From assembly GCA_910578845.1 (NCBI GenBank), contig CAJTSL010000020.1, forward strand, positions 1 to 64,000: DNA of 64,000 nt, in the 5' to 3' direction. This document shows, one piece after another, positions 33,365-42,376 of this stretch. The translations under genes were made by a program, and so were the position numbers. The notes beneath the pieces were generated by a model. That model worked only from the letters and a program-made list of their open reading frames with translations, ran no database searches and was not told the origin of the DNA. Source of the DNA: an uncultured Lachnospiraceae bacterium (GTDB lineage Bacteria > Bacillota > Clostridia > Lachnospirales > Lachnospiraceae). Numbering within the stretch: the stretch's first letter is position 1; every line of letters begins with the position of its first letter.

Positions 33365-34525
33365 ATGGCAGAACAGAAAAGGGATTATTATGAAGTTCTT
33401 GGCGTAGATAAAAATGCTGATGATGCGGCACTCAAAAAAGCATATAGAGTTCTGGCTAAGAAATATCATCCGGATATGAACCCCGGAGATGCGGACGCTG
33501 AGAAGAAATTCAAGGAAGCATCAGAAGCTTATGCAGTCTTAAGCGACCCTGAAAAAAGGAGACAGTATGACCAGTATGGCCATGCTGCTTTTGAGCAGGG
33601 CGCAGGCGGCGGTTTTGGCGGCTTTGATTTCAATAGCATGGACTTTAGCGATATTTTTGGTGATATTTTCGGGGATTTCTTTGGCGGAGGCCGTCGCGGG
33701 GGCAGAAACAACGGCCCGATGAAAGGCGCGAATATCCGTACCAGTGTACGCATTACGTTTGAGGAAGCGATTTTTGGCGTTGAGAAAGAAATAGAATTAA
33801 CATTGAAAGACGAATGTATGACTTGCCATGGCAGTGGAGCGAAGCCTGGGACCAGTCCTGAGACTTGTTCGAAATGTGGAGGAAAAGGGCAGGTAGTGTT
33901 TACGCAGCAATCCTTCTTTGGCACGGTCAGGAATGTCCAGACCTGCCCGGATTGTCACGGCACCGGAAAAGTCATCAAAGAAAAGTGTACGGATTGCCGC
34001 GGGACAGGATATATTGCCAATAAGAAGAAAATCCAGGTATCCATCCCTGCCGGTATAGACAACGGACAGAGCGTAAGGATTAGAGATAAAGGCGAACCGG
34101 GGACGAACGGTGGGCCAAGAGGGGATTTGCTAGTAGAGGTAATTGTAGGGCGCCATCCGATTTTCCAGAGACAGGATTACAATATTTATTCCACAGTTCC
34201 CATGTCCTTTGCGATCGCGGCGCTTGGTGGTGAGATCCTGATAGATACGGTGGACGGCAAAGTCATATATGACGTGAAGCCGGGAACCCAAACGGATACG
34301 AAAGTCCGTTTAAAAGGCAAAGGCGTGCCATCCTTGCGCAGTAAGGACGTAAGGGGCGATCATTATGTCACGCTTGTAGTGCAAGTGCCGGATAAGCTGT
34401 CCCGTGAGGCAAAAGACCTCTTGAAACAGTTTGATGAACAGACGGGAGACAGCCTCAATGCGGCGAAGCAGCAGACCTCATCCGGAGGGGAAGAGCCGAA
34501 AGGGAAAAGGAGATTCCGTAAATAG
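33365..34525 (+). CDS. dnaJ: Chaperone DnaJ (Hsp40)
   Basis: Type I J-protein that delivers substrates and stimulates DnaK ATPase. The 386-residue protein has a J domain (about 5-70) with the HPD motif in YHPDMNPGD and a Gly/Phe-rich region (GGGFGGFDF, GGGRRGG). It has a four-repeat zinc domain (CMTCHGSGA, CSKCGGKG, CPDCHGTG, CDCRGTG-like CTDCRGTG) and a C-terminal substrate domain (IPAGIDNGQSVRI). GGAGG lies upstream with ten bases spacing. Last gene of the chaperone operon before a strong terminator. Confidence 0.97.
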   Translation: MAEQKRDYYEVLGVDKNADDAALKKAYRVLAKKYHPDMNPGDADAEKKFKEASEAYAVLSDPEKRRQYDQYGHAAFEQGAGGGFGGFDFNSMDFSDIFGDIFGDFFGGGRRGGRNNGPMKGANIRTSVRITFEEAIFGVEKEIELTLKDECMTCHGSGAKPGTSPETCSKCGGKGQVVFTQQSFFGTVRNVQTCPDCHGTGKVIKEKCTDCRGTGYIANKKKIQVSIPAGIDNGQSVRIRDKGEPGTNGGPRGDLLVEVIVGRHPIFQRQDYNIYSTVPMSFAIAALGGEILIDTVDGKVIYDVKPGTQTDTKVRLKGKGVPSLRSKDVRGDHYVTLVVQVPDKLSREAKDLLKQFDEQTGDSLNAAKQQTSSGGEEPKGKRRFRK

Positions 34526-34612
34526 ATCATCATAAATGGATTAAAGTAAACAGATCAAATTAAGAAGATAAACAGAAACAGTATATGTGAGGCATATGGC
34601 ATATAGGCAAAT

Positions 34613-34660
34613 AAAAAATCTACCCACAATAAAGAGAAACAGATGTGGGTAGATTTTTCA
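34613..34660. terminator. Bidirectional terminator between dnaJ and the convergent lipoprotein gene
   Basis: AAAAATCTACCCACA (34614-34628) pairs perfectly with TGTGGGTAGATTTTT (34644-34658), with A and T runs on the outer sides. Confidence 0.92.
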
Positions 34661-34688
34661 TTTAATAAATACCCGGATACAGCAAACA

Positions 34689-35876
34689 TTATTTCCATTC
34701 TACGAATTCGCCGTATTCGTCCCAGATATCGCAGATCCAGGTCTTGCCTTGATTAAAGACGATTTCCTCACCGCTTTCGTCATAGAAGAGCGGCGGTGCA
34801 AAATCCCCATCGTTACGCTTCCACGTTCCCTTGATGACTTTTCCGCCAGTAAATACGACGGCCTCGCCTTCGCCATGGACATTGAAAGCAAGATAATCAT
34901 GGTCGTCCCTGACTTCACCGTGGCAATACATCAGGATGACGTTCGATACCGTGATCTGCTCATTATTATACTCGTCTATCTGCGCCTTACCGTCCTGATA
35001 GCGGTAATAGAGGCCGTTGTCGTCATGGTATTCAAAATAAGGATGATAAGAGCCATAGCCGCTGGCGTTGCTGCCGGACTCGCCGCCAGGATAAATCAGC
35101 GTAGCGCTTTCGTTATCAGGATAATCAGCTTTGACGCCGTCTGCCGCGAATAAAAACGGACGTACATGGGCATCATCATAATTCCAGTCATATCCTAGCC
35201 TGTCCACTGCAGCTTTCAAGCCGTCGATTAACAAGTAACCGGTAAACTCTGTTGCGTAGCCCGGACGGCTGACCCTGCCGAATGCTTCGTCGGCCGGATT
35301 GTGAATGCCTGTGACAGCAGCGCTGACGTTATAAACTTCGGGACGGTTGATCAGTTCTTCCACGTAGGGCACAGCAAGACCCCAGTTACAGTAAATGGAT
35401 TCGTATCCAGTTGCCATATAGACAAAATAGTCCCTAGAGCTTCTGACGGGGCCGATCCGTTCTAGGTTGTCGAAATTCTCAAATATTCCCATCAGACGGG
35501 TAATACGCCCTTCTACAGGAGCTTCATATATAATGCCTGCTTGGGAAATGCCATATTGAGGCATGGCAGGCTTGTTATTAGGGATCATAACGGCAATGGG
35601 CCTTCTATTGGCAATCTCTTCATCTGTCCATTCGCCGGTCAGGTAACTTTGGATTTGCCCGTTTACGGACACCCTTTCTTCGATAACGGTCGAATTGGTC
35701 ATCGTTTCTTCCGGTTCTGCTTCTGCTTCTGTTTCTTCCGGCGCTACACTTTCCGGCCCTACGGGGATGACTTCCGGCTCTTTGATTTCCGATGTGGGTT
35801 CGGATCCGCATCCGCCGAGCAAGGACGAAAGGAGCAGACAGGAAGCTGTCAATAAAGCGATTTTTGTCTTACGCAT
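34689..35876 (-). CDS. DUF3048 (YerB-like) lipoprotein
   Basis: The 395-residue secreted lipoprotein starts with a signal peptide ending in the lipobox LLGGC (Cys at about 23). An acidic disordered linker follows (about 25-60, rich in Pro and Glu). The DUF3048 domain follows, with RRPIAVMIPNNKPAMPQYGIS, YEAPVEGRITRLMGIF, ERIGPVRSSRDYFVYMA and the second domain with VSNVILMYCHGE and GTWKRNDG. Related to Bacillus YerB; role unknown, cell-surface located. GGAGAGG precedes the ATG. It is a single-gene unit convergent with dnaJ. Confidence 0.92.
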   Translation of the reverse strand: MRKTKIALLTASCLLLSSLLGGCGSEPTSEIKEPEVIPVGPESVAPEETEAEAEPEETMTNSTVIEERVSVNGQIQSYLTGEWTDEEIANRRPIAVMIPNNKPAMPQYGISQAGIIYEAPVEGRITRLMGIFENFDNLERIGPVRSSRDYFVYMATGYESIYCNWGLAVPYVEELINRPEVYNVSAAVTGIHNPADEAFGRVSRPGYATEFTGYLLIDGLKAAVDRLGYDWNYDDAHVRPFLFAADGVKADYPDNESATLIYPGGESGSNASGYGSYHPYFEYHDDNGLYYRYQDGKAQIDEYNNEQITVSNVILMYCHGEVRDDHDYLAFNVHGEGEAVVFTGGKVIKGTWKRNDGDFAPPLFYDESGEEIVFNQGKTWICDIWDEYGEFVEWK

Positions 35877-36100
35877 CGTTTCCTCTCCATTCTGTATTCT
35901 CTTATTTCGTAAAAATCATGAAAATGTTTCTTTCATCATTCCCCATTATACCCGAAATTTGTTTGTCTGTATACTAGATAAATTACTGAAATACTTTCCA
36001 GACAAATCAGCAGGCTTTTGGGAATTGGAGAAAGGTTTTATTGCAAGGCAGTTCGTGTCGGTGTATTATTATGTTATGACAAAAAAAGGAGAACAACCAT

Positions 36101-37096
36101 ATGTATATTTCCAATGAAAACAGATATGACAATATGATTTATAACAGATGTGGGCGAAGCGGGCTGAAACTGCCGGCGATGTCATTAGGGATGTGGCATA
36201 ATTTCGGCTCTGTCAATAATCTGGAAAATATGAAAAAAATTTTATTTACAGCGTTTGATCATGGCATTACGCATTTTGATTTAGCGAATAACTATGGGCC
36301 TGTTTATGGCAGTGCGGAATGCAGCATGGGACAGATCTTAAAATCTGATCTGATGCCTTACCGGGATGAAATGATTATTTCCACGAAAGCAGGTTACGAT
36401 ATGTGGAAAGGCCCATATGGTGATGGCGGTTCCAGGAAATACCTGACCGCTAGCCTGGATCAGTCCTTACAAAGATTAGGGTTAGATTATGTAGACATTT
36501 TCTATCATCACCGGCCAGACCCGGATACGCCGATAGAAGAGACCATGTATGCCCTCGACCAGATTGTGCGTTCCGGCAAAGCGCTATATGTGGGCATCTC
36601 TAATTATAAAAAAGAACAGGCGAAAGAAGCTTACCGGATTTTAAAAGAATTAAAGACACCCTTTATTATACACCAACCCTCTTATTCTATTCTGAATAGA
36701 TGGATAGAAGAAGACGGGCTAAAGGATTTCCTATATGAAAATGGACTTGGATGTATTGCCTTTAGTCCTTTACAGCAAGGCATTCTGACGGGAAAATATT
36801 TGAACGGCATTCCGTCCGACTCCCGCATTGGCAATAAGAAGAGCCCATATCTTCATGAGGACGCCCTGAAACCGGAACTGCTGGATAAAGTAAGGAAACT
36901 GAATGAAATCGCTAAAGAGAGAGGACAGTCGCTGGCGCAAATGGCACTGGCATGGATTTTGAAAGACGGAAAAGTGACGTCTGTCCTGATCGGAGCAAGC
37001 AGACCGGAACAGATTTTGGACAATATCAAGGCGTTAGACAATATTGTATTCAGCGAGGAGGAACTGAAACGGATTGATGAGATCCAGAGGAGCTAA
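36101..37096 (+). CDS. Aldo/keto reductase (YghZ-like)
   Basis: The 331-residue (beta/alpha)8 oxidoreductase uses NADPH. It shows YNRCGRSGLKLPAMSLGMW at the start, the catalytic Asp-Tyr pair in FDLANNYGPVYG, the lysine in STKAGYDMWKG, a histidine in VDIFYHHRPD, and a C-terminal cofactor site VLIGASRPEQI. The sequence most resembles the YghZ/Kv-beta-like subgroup active on glyceraldehyde 3-phosphate and methylglyoxal; substrate is inferred. AAAAAAGGAG lies before the ATG. A second in-frame ATG (36134) near DNMIYNRCG is a possible alternative start. Confidence 0.93.
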   Translation: MYISNENRYDNMIYNRCGRSGLKLPAMSLGMWHNFGSVNNLENMKKILFTAFDHGITHFDLANNYGPVYGSAECSMGQILKSDLMPYRDEMIISTKAGYDMWKGPYGDGGSRKYLTASLDQSLQRLGLDYVDIFYHHRPDPDTPIEETMYALDQIVRSGKALYVGISNYKKEQAKEAYRILKELKTPFIIHQPSYSILNRWIEEDGLKDFLYENGLGCIAFSPLQQGILTGKYLNGIPSDSRIGNKKSPYLHEDALKPELLDKVRKLNEIAKERGQSLAQMALAWILKDGKVTSVLIGASRPEQILDNIKALDNIVFSEEELKRIDEIQRS

Positions 37097-37156
37097 GCTG
37101 TAGATGCGGCGGATCGGTTTGTTTGAGAGCAGAGGGAAAGACTGGGTGATTGTACG

Positions 37157-38140
37157 ATGAAATGGATGAAATTTAAAATAAAAACAGTGACGGAAGCGGA
37201 AGATATCATTATCAGCACACTTTATGATATTGGCTTGGAAGGAGCGCAGATAGAAGATAAAGTGCCGCTTAGCGCTTGGGAGAAGGAGCAGATGTTTGTC
37301 GATATCCCGCCTGCGCCGGCAGAGGACGACGGCATTGCTTATTTAAGCTTCTTCGTTGAGGAAGAGGACGGCAGACTGAAACGGAACGGAGAAATCACGG
37401 ATCAAGAGACGATTTTGGGAGAAGTCAGGAGAGAGCTGGATGATCTGCGCCAATTCTTAGAGATTGGAGAAGGCACGGTAACGGTAGAAGAGACAGAGGA
37501 CATTGACTGGATCAATAATTGGAAAGAATTTTTCCATCAGTTCTATATAGATGATCTGCTAGTGATTCCTTCCTGGGAAGAAGTAAAGGAAGAAGATAAG
37601 GACAAAAAGATTTTGCATATTGATCCAGGCACAGCATTTGGCACAGGGATGCACGAAACGACGCAGCTATGTATCCGCCAGATTAAGAAATTCCTGACGC
37701 CGGAGACGGTGATGTTAGACGTGGGGAGCGGGAGCGGCATCCTGGCTATGATCGCATTATTATACGGGGCGAAGAAAGTGGTCGGGACAGATCTTGACGT
37801 ATGCGCTTTGGAAGCTGTCAGAGAGAATATGCAAGCAAACGGCATCCGGGAAGAAGATTTTACGATGATGATAGGCAATATCATTACCGATAAAGAAGTG
37901 CAGGACAAAGTCGGTTATCTATGTTATGATATCGTAGTGGCGAACATCCTTGCTGATGTCCTGGTTGGGCTTACGCCCGTTATCATCTCACAGATGAAGA
38001 AGGGCGGCATTTATATTACGTCCGGTATTATCAGGGAGAAAGAAGAGACTGTCGTAAATGCGGTCAAGGAAGCAGGGCTGGAAATAGTAGAGGTTACGTA
38101 TCAGGGCGAGTGGGTATCAGTTACCGCCCGTAAGCCATGA
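37157..38140 (+). CDS. prmA: Ribosomal protein L11 methyltransferase
   Basis: SAM-dependent enzyme that methylates amino groups of ribosomal protein L11. The 327-residue protein has the family N-terminal domain (MKWMKFKIKTVTEAEDII), the AdoMet site VMLDVGSGSGILAMIALLYG, the DPGTAFGTGMHETTQ motif (about 156-170), and the substrate motif VVANILADVL. The ribosome site is weak (GGGTGATTGTACG). Its stop overlaps the next start (ATGA), and the prmA-rsmE neighbourhood is common in Firmicutes. Confidence 0.95.
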   Translation: MKWMKFKIKTVTEAEDIIISTLYDIGLEGAQIEDKVPLSAWEKEQMFVDIPPAPAEDDGIAYLSFFVEEEDGRLKRNGEITDQETILGEVRRELDDLRQFLEIGEGTVTVEETEDIDWINNWKEFFHQFYIDDLLVIPSWEEVKEEDKDKKILHIDPGTAFGTGMHETTQLCIRQIKKFLTPETVMLDVGSGSGILAMIALLYGAKKVVGTDLDVCALEAVRENMQANGIREEDFTMMIGNIITDKEVQDKVGYLCYDIVVANILADVLVGLTPVIISQMKKGGIYITSGIIREKEETVVNAVKEAGLEIVEVTYQGEWVSVTARKP

Positions 38141-38640
38141 TAGGAAAAGCCAGGACAGTCGCAGGCGTGCTTGCTTTGGTATGGATGTGTGTCATTTTCG
38201 CCTTTTCCGCGCAAGAGAAGGAAGAGTCAAGTGCGGTAAGCGAGGCGTTTAGTTATCGGATGGTTAATTCCACCGGTATTTTGTTCCATCTACATTTAGA
38301 TGAAGAAGAGCTTAGGCAAATTGCGGCGGCGATTGAGGGCGGCGTCAGGAAGGCAGCGCATATGACGGAATTTGGCATTCTGTCTGTGCTGGTTTATGTC
38401 TGGCTAGGGAAATGGGCGCTTGCAACGGGCAGAAAGATAACGATTGCGGCGCTAGTTGCTACGGTGTATGCCGCAAGCGATGAGTTCCATCAATTATGGG
38501 TGCCGGGCCGTGCCGGGACCATCGGTGATGTCATGATAGACGGCATCGGTGCGGTATTAGGAGCATGTATTTTCGTAGGAGTCAGGAAATGTATCATTTT
38601 TTTGTGGAACCGTCACAGATCAAAGGACATAAAATCATAA
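38137..38640 (+). CDS. VanZ-family membrane protein
   Basis: The 167-residue protein begins MIGKARTVAGVLALVWMCVI (first helix) followed by the FSAQ motif. It continues with KAAHMTEFGILSVLVYVWL, then AASDEFHQLWVPGRAGTIGDVMIDGIGAVLG, which is the VanZ-domain signature. About four membrane helices. VanZ raises teicoplanin tolerance; the wider family has no established role. It starts inside the prmA stop codon (4-base overlap) and ends inside rsmE (52-base overlap), so all three are translated as one unit. Confidence 0.92.
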   Translation: MIGKARTVAGVLALVWMCVIFAFSAQEKEESSAVSEAFSYRMVNSTGILFHLHLDEEELRQIAAAIEGGVRKAAHMTEFGILSVLVYVWLGKWALATGRKITIAALVATVYAASDEFHQLWVPGRAGTIGDVMIDGIGAVLGACIFVGVRKCIIFLWNRHRSKDIKS

Positions 38641-39338
38641 TAACGGGCAGCGATGTGAACCATATTAAGAATGTGCTGCGGATGAAAGCCGGGGAAGAAA
38701 TTGCAGTCAGCAATGGCATTGATGGGAAAGAGTACCGCTGTGGGATCACGGAATTTACGCAGGACGAAGTTATATGCGATCTGCGCTTCATTAAGGAAGA
38801 TGGCGTAGAGCTGCCTTCGAAGATTTATCTTTTCCAGGGGCTTCCCAAAGCGGATAAAATGGAGCTGATCATACAGAAGGCGGTAGAGCTTGGCGCATAT
38901 GAGATCATTCCGCTGGCAGCCAAAAGATCGGTTGTCAAGCTGGACGAGAAAAAAGCGAAGAACAGACAGCTTCGATGGCAGGGGATTGCCGAGGCGGCAG
39001 CGAAACAGAGCAAAAGAGCCGTGATTCCGCAGGTAAAGGAGCTAATGAGCATGCATGAAGCAGCCGCGTATGCGGAATCTATGGATGTGAAGCTGATCCC
39101 ATATGAACTGGCTGATAATATGACGAAAACAAAAGAGCTGATCGGGAATGTGAAACCGGGTGAATCCGTGGCAATTTTCATCGGACCGGAGGGCGGGTTT
39201 GAAGAAAACGAGATTGCCGAGGCGCTAGAGAGTGGCATTTTGCCTATTACGCTTGGGAAAAGGATCCTTAGGACAGAGACGGCTGGGCTTGCGGTTTTAT
39301 CGTGGCTGATGTATCATCTCGAGGAAGACGAGGCATAA
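38589..39338 (+). CDS. rsmE: 16S rRNA (uracil-1498-N3) methyltransferase
   Basis: SPOUT-family methyltransferase acting on U1498 in the 30S decoding centre. The 249-residue protein begins MYHFFVEPSQI and has the PUA-like N-domain (HIKNVLRMKAGEEIAVSNG). The knot follows with LFQGLPKADKMELIIQKAVELG, IPLAAKRSVV, AIFIGPEGGFEENEI and LGKRILRTETAGL. I chose ATG at 38589 with AGGAG seven bases upstream; an ATG 24 bases earlier adds residues unlike the family. It overlaps the VanZ gene by 52 bases. Confidence 0.95.
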   Translation: MYHFFVEPSQIKGHKIIITGSDVNHIKNVLRMKAGEEIAVSNGIDGKEYRCGITEFTQDEVICDLRFIKEDGVELPSKIYLFQGLPKADKMELIIQKAVELGAYEIIPLAAKRSVVKLDEKKAKNRQLRWQGIAEAAAKQSKRAVIPQVKELMSMHEAAAYAESMDVKLIPYELADNMTKTKELIGNVKPGESVAIFIGPEGGFEENEIAEALESGILPITLGKRILRTETAGLAVLSWLMYHLEEDEA

Positions 39339-39521
39339 GGGCCCTGCCTGGGACAAACTTTGAAATCAACATATCTATGCGGCACATTGCTCATGAAAGC
39401 CAATAATGATTAACAAATAATGTCAAATGGTGTCGATGCCTCATATACTACATTATAGGACGCAGGTGTGCCCATAAGTATATGGGCATGATGATAAAGA
39501 GGATAATAATAGGAGCTGTTT

Positions 39522-40676
39522 ATGGAAGTATATTTGGATAACTCGGCTACGACCAGATGCTTTGATGAAGTAGCGCAGCTTATGATGAAAATAATGTGCA
39601 GGGATTATGGCAATCCTTCCAGCCTGCATCATAAGGGCGTGGAGGCAGAGTATTATGTACGATATGCGCGCGAGTCACTCGCGAAAATACTGAAAGCAGA
39701 AGACAAGGAAATTCTGTTCACGTCAGGAGGAACGGAAGCGGATAATATAGCCCTTATCGGTACGGCAATGGCCAACCACCGCTTGGGCAGGCACTTGATC
39801 ACGACACAGATAGAGCATCCGGCTATTATGCAGACGATGAGATATTTGGAAAATCAGGGATTTCGTGTGACATACCTGCCGGTAGACCGGCAAGGCAAGA
39901 TCCGTTTGGAAGATTTACAGAAAGCAATGACGAAGGACACGATCTTAGTCTCCATTATGCATACCAATAATGAAATCGGTACATTAGAACCGATAGCGGA
40001 AGCCGGAGAGCTGATTAAGCGGATCAATCCCGCGACGCTATTCCATGTGGATGCGGTACAGGGATTCGGCAAATGCAGGATCTATCCGTTCAGGATGAGA
40101 ATCGACTTGCTATCAGTCAGTGCGCATAAGATTCACGGGCCAAAAGGCGTAGGATTCTTATATAAAAACCAGAAAGCAAAAGTCAATCCAATTATCTATG
40201 GCGGCGGCCAGCAGAAGGGAATGCGTTCCGGTACGGAAAATGTTCCGGGTATTGCCGGGCTTGCGAGAGCCGCGGAACTGATGTATGAAAATCTGGACGC
40301 TGACGTAGAGAGGCTATACGCTCTGCGGGAGATGTTCATCCGTGGCGTATCCGAGATCAAAGATATCAAAGTAAACGGATGCATGGGACGCGAAGGCGCT
40401 TCTCATATTGTGAGCCTGTCTGTTAGAGGCGTGCGCAGCGAGGTGTTGCTGCATGCGTTAGAGGATAAGAATATTTATGTGTCTGCGGGAAGCGCTTGTT
40501 CCTCTAACAAACCTCAGCCTTCCGAAACATTACGGGCGATCGGGATAGAAAAGGATTTGTTGGATTCCACGATACGCTTCAGTTTTTCTATTTTTACAAC
40601 GGAAGACGAGATCCGTTATACAGTACAGACATTATGTGATATGATACCGGAATTAAGGCGTTATAAGAGACGTTGA
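39522..40676 (+). CDS. Cysteine desulfurase (NifS/IscS family)
   Basis: PLP enzyme that moves sulfur from cysteine to acceptors. The 384-residue protein starts MEVYLDNSATTRC. It has FTSGGTEADNIALIG, FHVDAVQGFGK, the PLP lysine Lys203 in SAHKIHGPKGVG, and the persulfide cysteine Cys326 in SAGSACSS with a short loop typical of group II-like clostridial forms. AATAGGAG precedes the ATG. thiI follows 149 bases downstream, so the likely role is sulfur supply for tRNA 4-thiouridine; iron-sulfur assembly is an alternative. The 183-base gap upstream holds only a small GCCCAT/ATGGGC hairpin. Confidence 0.94.
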   Translation: MEVYLDNSATTRCFDEVAQLMMKIMCRDYGNPSSLHHKGVEAEYYVRYARESLAKILKAEDKEILFTSGGTEADNIALIGTAMANHRLGRHLITTQIEHPAIMQTMRYLENQGFRVTYLPVDRQGKIRLEDLQKAMTKDTILVSIMHTNNEIGTLEPIAEAGELIKRINPATLFHVDAVQGFGKCRIYPFRMRIDLLSVSAHKIHGPKGVGFLYKNQKAKVNPIIYGGGQQKGMRSGTENVPGIAGLARAAELMYENLDADVERLYALREMFIRGVSEIKDIKVNGCMGREGASHIVSLSVRGVRSEVLLHALEDKNIYVSAGSACSSNKPQPSETLRAIGIEKDLLDSTIRFSFSIFTTEDEIRYTVQTLCDMIPELRRYKRR

Positions 40677-40825
40677 CGATACAAGATGTTATACAATTGC
40701 CCGTAAAGGATGTCGCATCATCGGATCACCAAAGGTGTTAGGATATGGATGCTGTTCTTGCGGGCAAAAGCCAAACAGGACAAAATGGAATAGATAAAGA
40801 TGGGATAAGGAGAAGAGAAGGAGAT

Positions 40826-42004
40826 ATGTTCACATCGTTTTTGATTAAATATGCCGAGATCGGGGTAAAAGGGAAAAACAGATACCTTTTCGAAGATGCG
40901 CTTGTCAGACAGATTAAACATGTTCTGAAGAAATGCGAAGGCAGTTTCCAGGTACGGAAGACAGACGGCAGGATTTATGTAGATGCTGTTTCAAAATTTG
41001 ATTATGAAGAGACCGTGGCATATTTGCAGAAAGTATTCGGGATTTCCGGTATTTGCCCAGTAGTTTCCGTAGAGGATGAAGGATTCGAGAAGTTAGGGGA
41101 GCGGGTAGTGAAATATTTAGACGAGGTCTACCCGGACAAGCATAAGACTTTTAAAGTAGTGGCAAGAAGGGCGAGAAAGAATTATCCGATGGACTCTATG
41201 GAGATCAATGCGCAGATGGGGGGCGTCATATTAGGCGCTTATCCGGAAATGAGAGTTGATGTCCATGAGCCGGATATTATGCTGCATATTGAGATACGGG
41301 ACAAGATCTATATCTATTCGGAAATCATCCCGGGGCCGGGCGGCATGCCAGTGGGGACAGGCGGAAAGGCGATGCTCTTGCTTTCCGGCGGCATTGATTC
41401 TCCCGTAGCGGGCTATATGATCGCTAAACGCGGCGTCAAAATTGATGCGGTATATTTCCATGCACCGCCATACACAAGTGAGCGTGCGAAACAGAAAGTG
41501 GTTGATCTGGCGAAAAAGGTAGCGCAGTATACCGGGCCGATTTATTTGCATGTCATTAATTTTACCGATATCCAGATGTATATCTATGATCAGTGCCCGC
41601 ACGATGAATTAACGATCATCATGCGCCGTTATATGATGCGGATTGCGGAGCATATTGCCAAAGAGACAGAATGCCTGGGGCTGATTACGGGGGAAAGCAT
41701 TGGGCAGGTGGCATCCCAGACGATGCATAGCCTGCTTGCGACCAACGAAGTATGTGAGCTGCCGGTTTACAGGCCGTTAATCGGTTTTGATAAGATGGAA
41801 ATTGTCGCTATATCCGAGAAGATTGATACGTATGAAACTTCGATCCTGCCTTATGAGGATTGCTGCACAATATTCGTGGCAAAGCATCCTGTTACGAAAC
41901 CGAATCTGAAAATTATCAATAGACATGAGCAGAACCTGGAAGAAAAGATCGGAGAATTAGTACAGGCTGCACTAGAAACGGAAGAATTGATTATCGTTTC
42001 ATAA
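40826..42004 (+). CDS. thiI: tRNA 4-thiouridine synthase ThiI
   Basis: Adenylates U8 of tRNA and transfers sulfur to give 4-thiouridine; may also serve thiamine synthesis. The 392-residue protein has the N-terminal ferredoxin-like region (MFTSFLIKYAEIGVKGKNR), the THUMP domain (about 60-165), and the PP-loop ALLLLSGGIDSPVAGYM-like segment (MLLLSGGIDSPVAG). A cysteine pair lies in YEDCCTIF. There is no rhodanese domain, as in most Firmicutes. I chose the ATG at 40826 by homology; the ATG at 40745 (AGGTG site) would add 27 atypical residues. Confidence 0.93.
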   Translation: MFTSFLIKYAEIGVKGKNRYLFEDALVRQIKHVLKKCEGSFQVRKTDGRIYVDAVSKFDYEETVAYLQKVFGISGICPVVSVEDEGFEKLGERVVKYLDEVYPDKHKTFKVVARRARKNYPMDSMEINAQMGGVILGAYPEMRVDVHEPDIMLHIEIRDKIYIYSEIIPGPGGMPVGTGGKAMLLLSGGIDSPVAGYMIAKRGVKIDAVYFHAPPYTSERAKQKVVDLAKKVAQYTGPIYLHVINFTDIQMYIYDQCPHDELTIIMRRYMMRIAEHIAKETECLGLITGESIGQVASQTMHSLLATNEVCELPVYRPLIGFDKMEIVAISEKIDTYETSILPYEDCCTIFVAKHPVTKPNLKIINRHEQNLEEKIGELVQAALETEELIIVS

Positions 42005-42039
42005 TGCAGCCTGCCAGTAAGTATTTACCTGCATGTTGG

Positions 42040-42270
42040 TTACATCAGATAAGGCTTCAGGGCTTCCATGATTTCGTCAGCGCCATCTTCAGTGTGGATA
42101 TTCAGATCAATTGGTTTGGACAAGTCCAGACTGAAGATGCCCATGATGGATTTTGCATCAATCACATATCTGCCGGATACCAAATCAAAATCATAATCGA
42201 ATTTTGTAATATCGTTTACAAAAGATTTAACCTTATCAATTGAATTTAATGATATTTGAACAGTTTTCAT
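42040..42270 (-). CDS. HPr-like protein without the active-site histidine
   Basis: The 76-residue protein has the HPr fold pattern but no His15 motif (LNSIDKVKSFVNDI where GIHARPA is expected). It keeps the regulatory-serine region: KSIMGIFSLDL with Ser41 aligned to Ser46 of HPr, and a C-terminal helix (DEIMEALKPYLM). It therefore cannot carry PTS phosphate but could be a target of HPr kinase, in the manner of Bacillus Crh. AAAGGAGG lies nine bases before the ATG. It stands alone on the minus strand between thiI and mtaB. Confidence 0.85.
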   Translation of the reverse strand: MKTVQISLNSIDKVKSFVNDITKFDYDFDLVSGRYVIDAKSIMGIFSLDLSKPIDLNIHTEDGADEIMEALKPYLM

Positions 42271-42376
42271 TAAGAATTGCCTCCTTTAGCTTTTTAAGAT
42301 ACTATTAGCTATAATACTATATGTTGGTGAGATAAAAGTCAATGATAAAAGAATACAAAATAATGAGAGGATTACT

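Noticed and set aside
34749..35153. Long plus-strand frame inside the lipoprotein gene
   Set aside because: Opposite strand of a clearly coding DUF3048 gene; no ribosome site and biased composition typical of an antisense frame.
40745..40825. Upstream start for thiI adding 27 residues
   Set aside because: A fair ribosome site exists, but the added residues do not resemble ThiI and the family begins with the FLIKYAEI segment at 40826.
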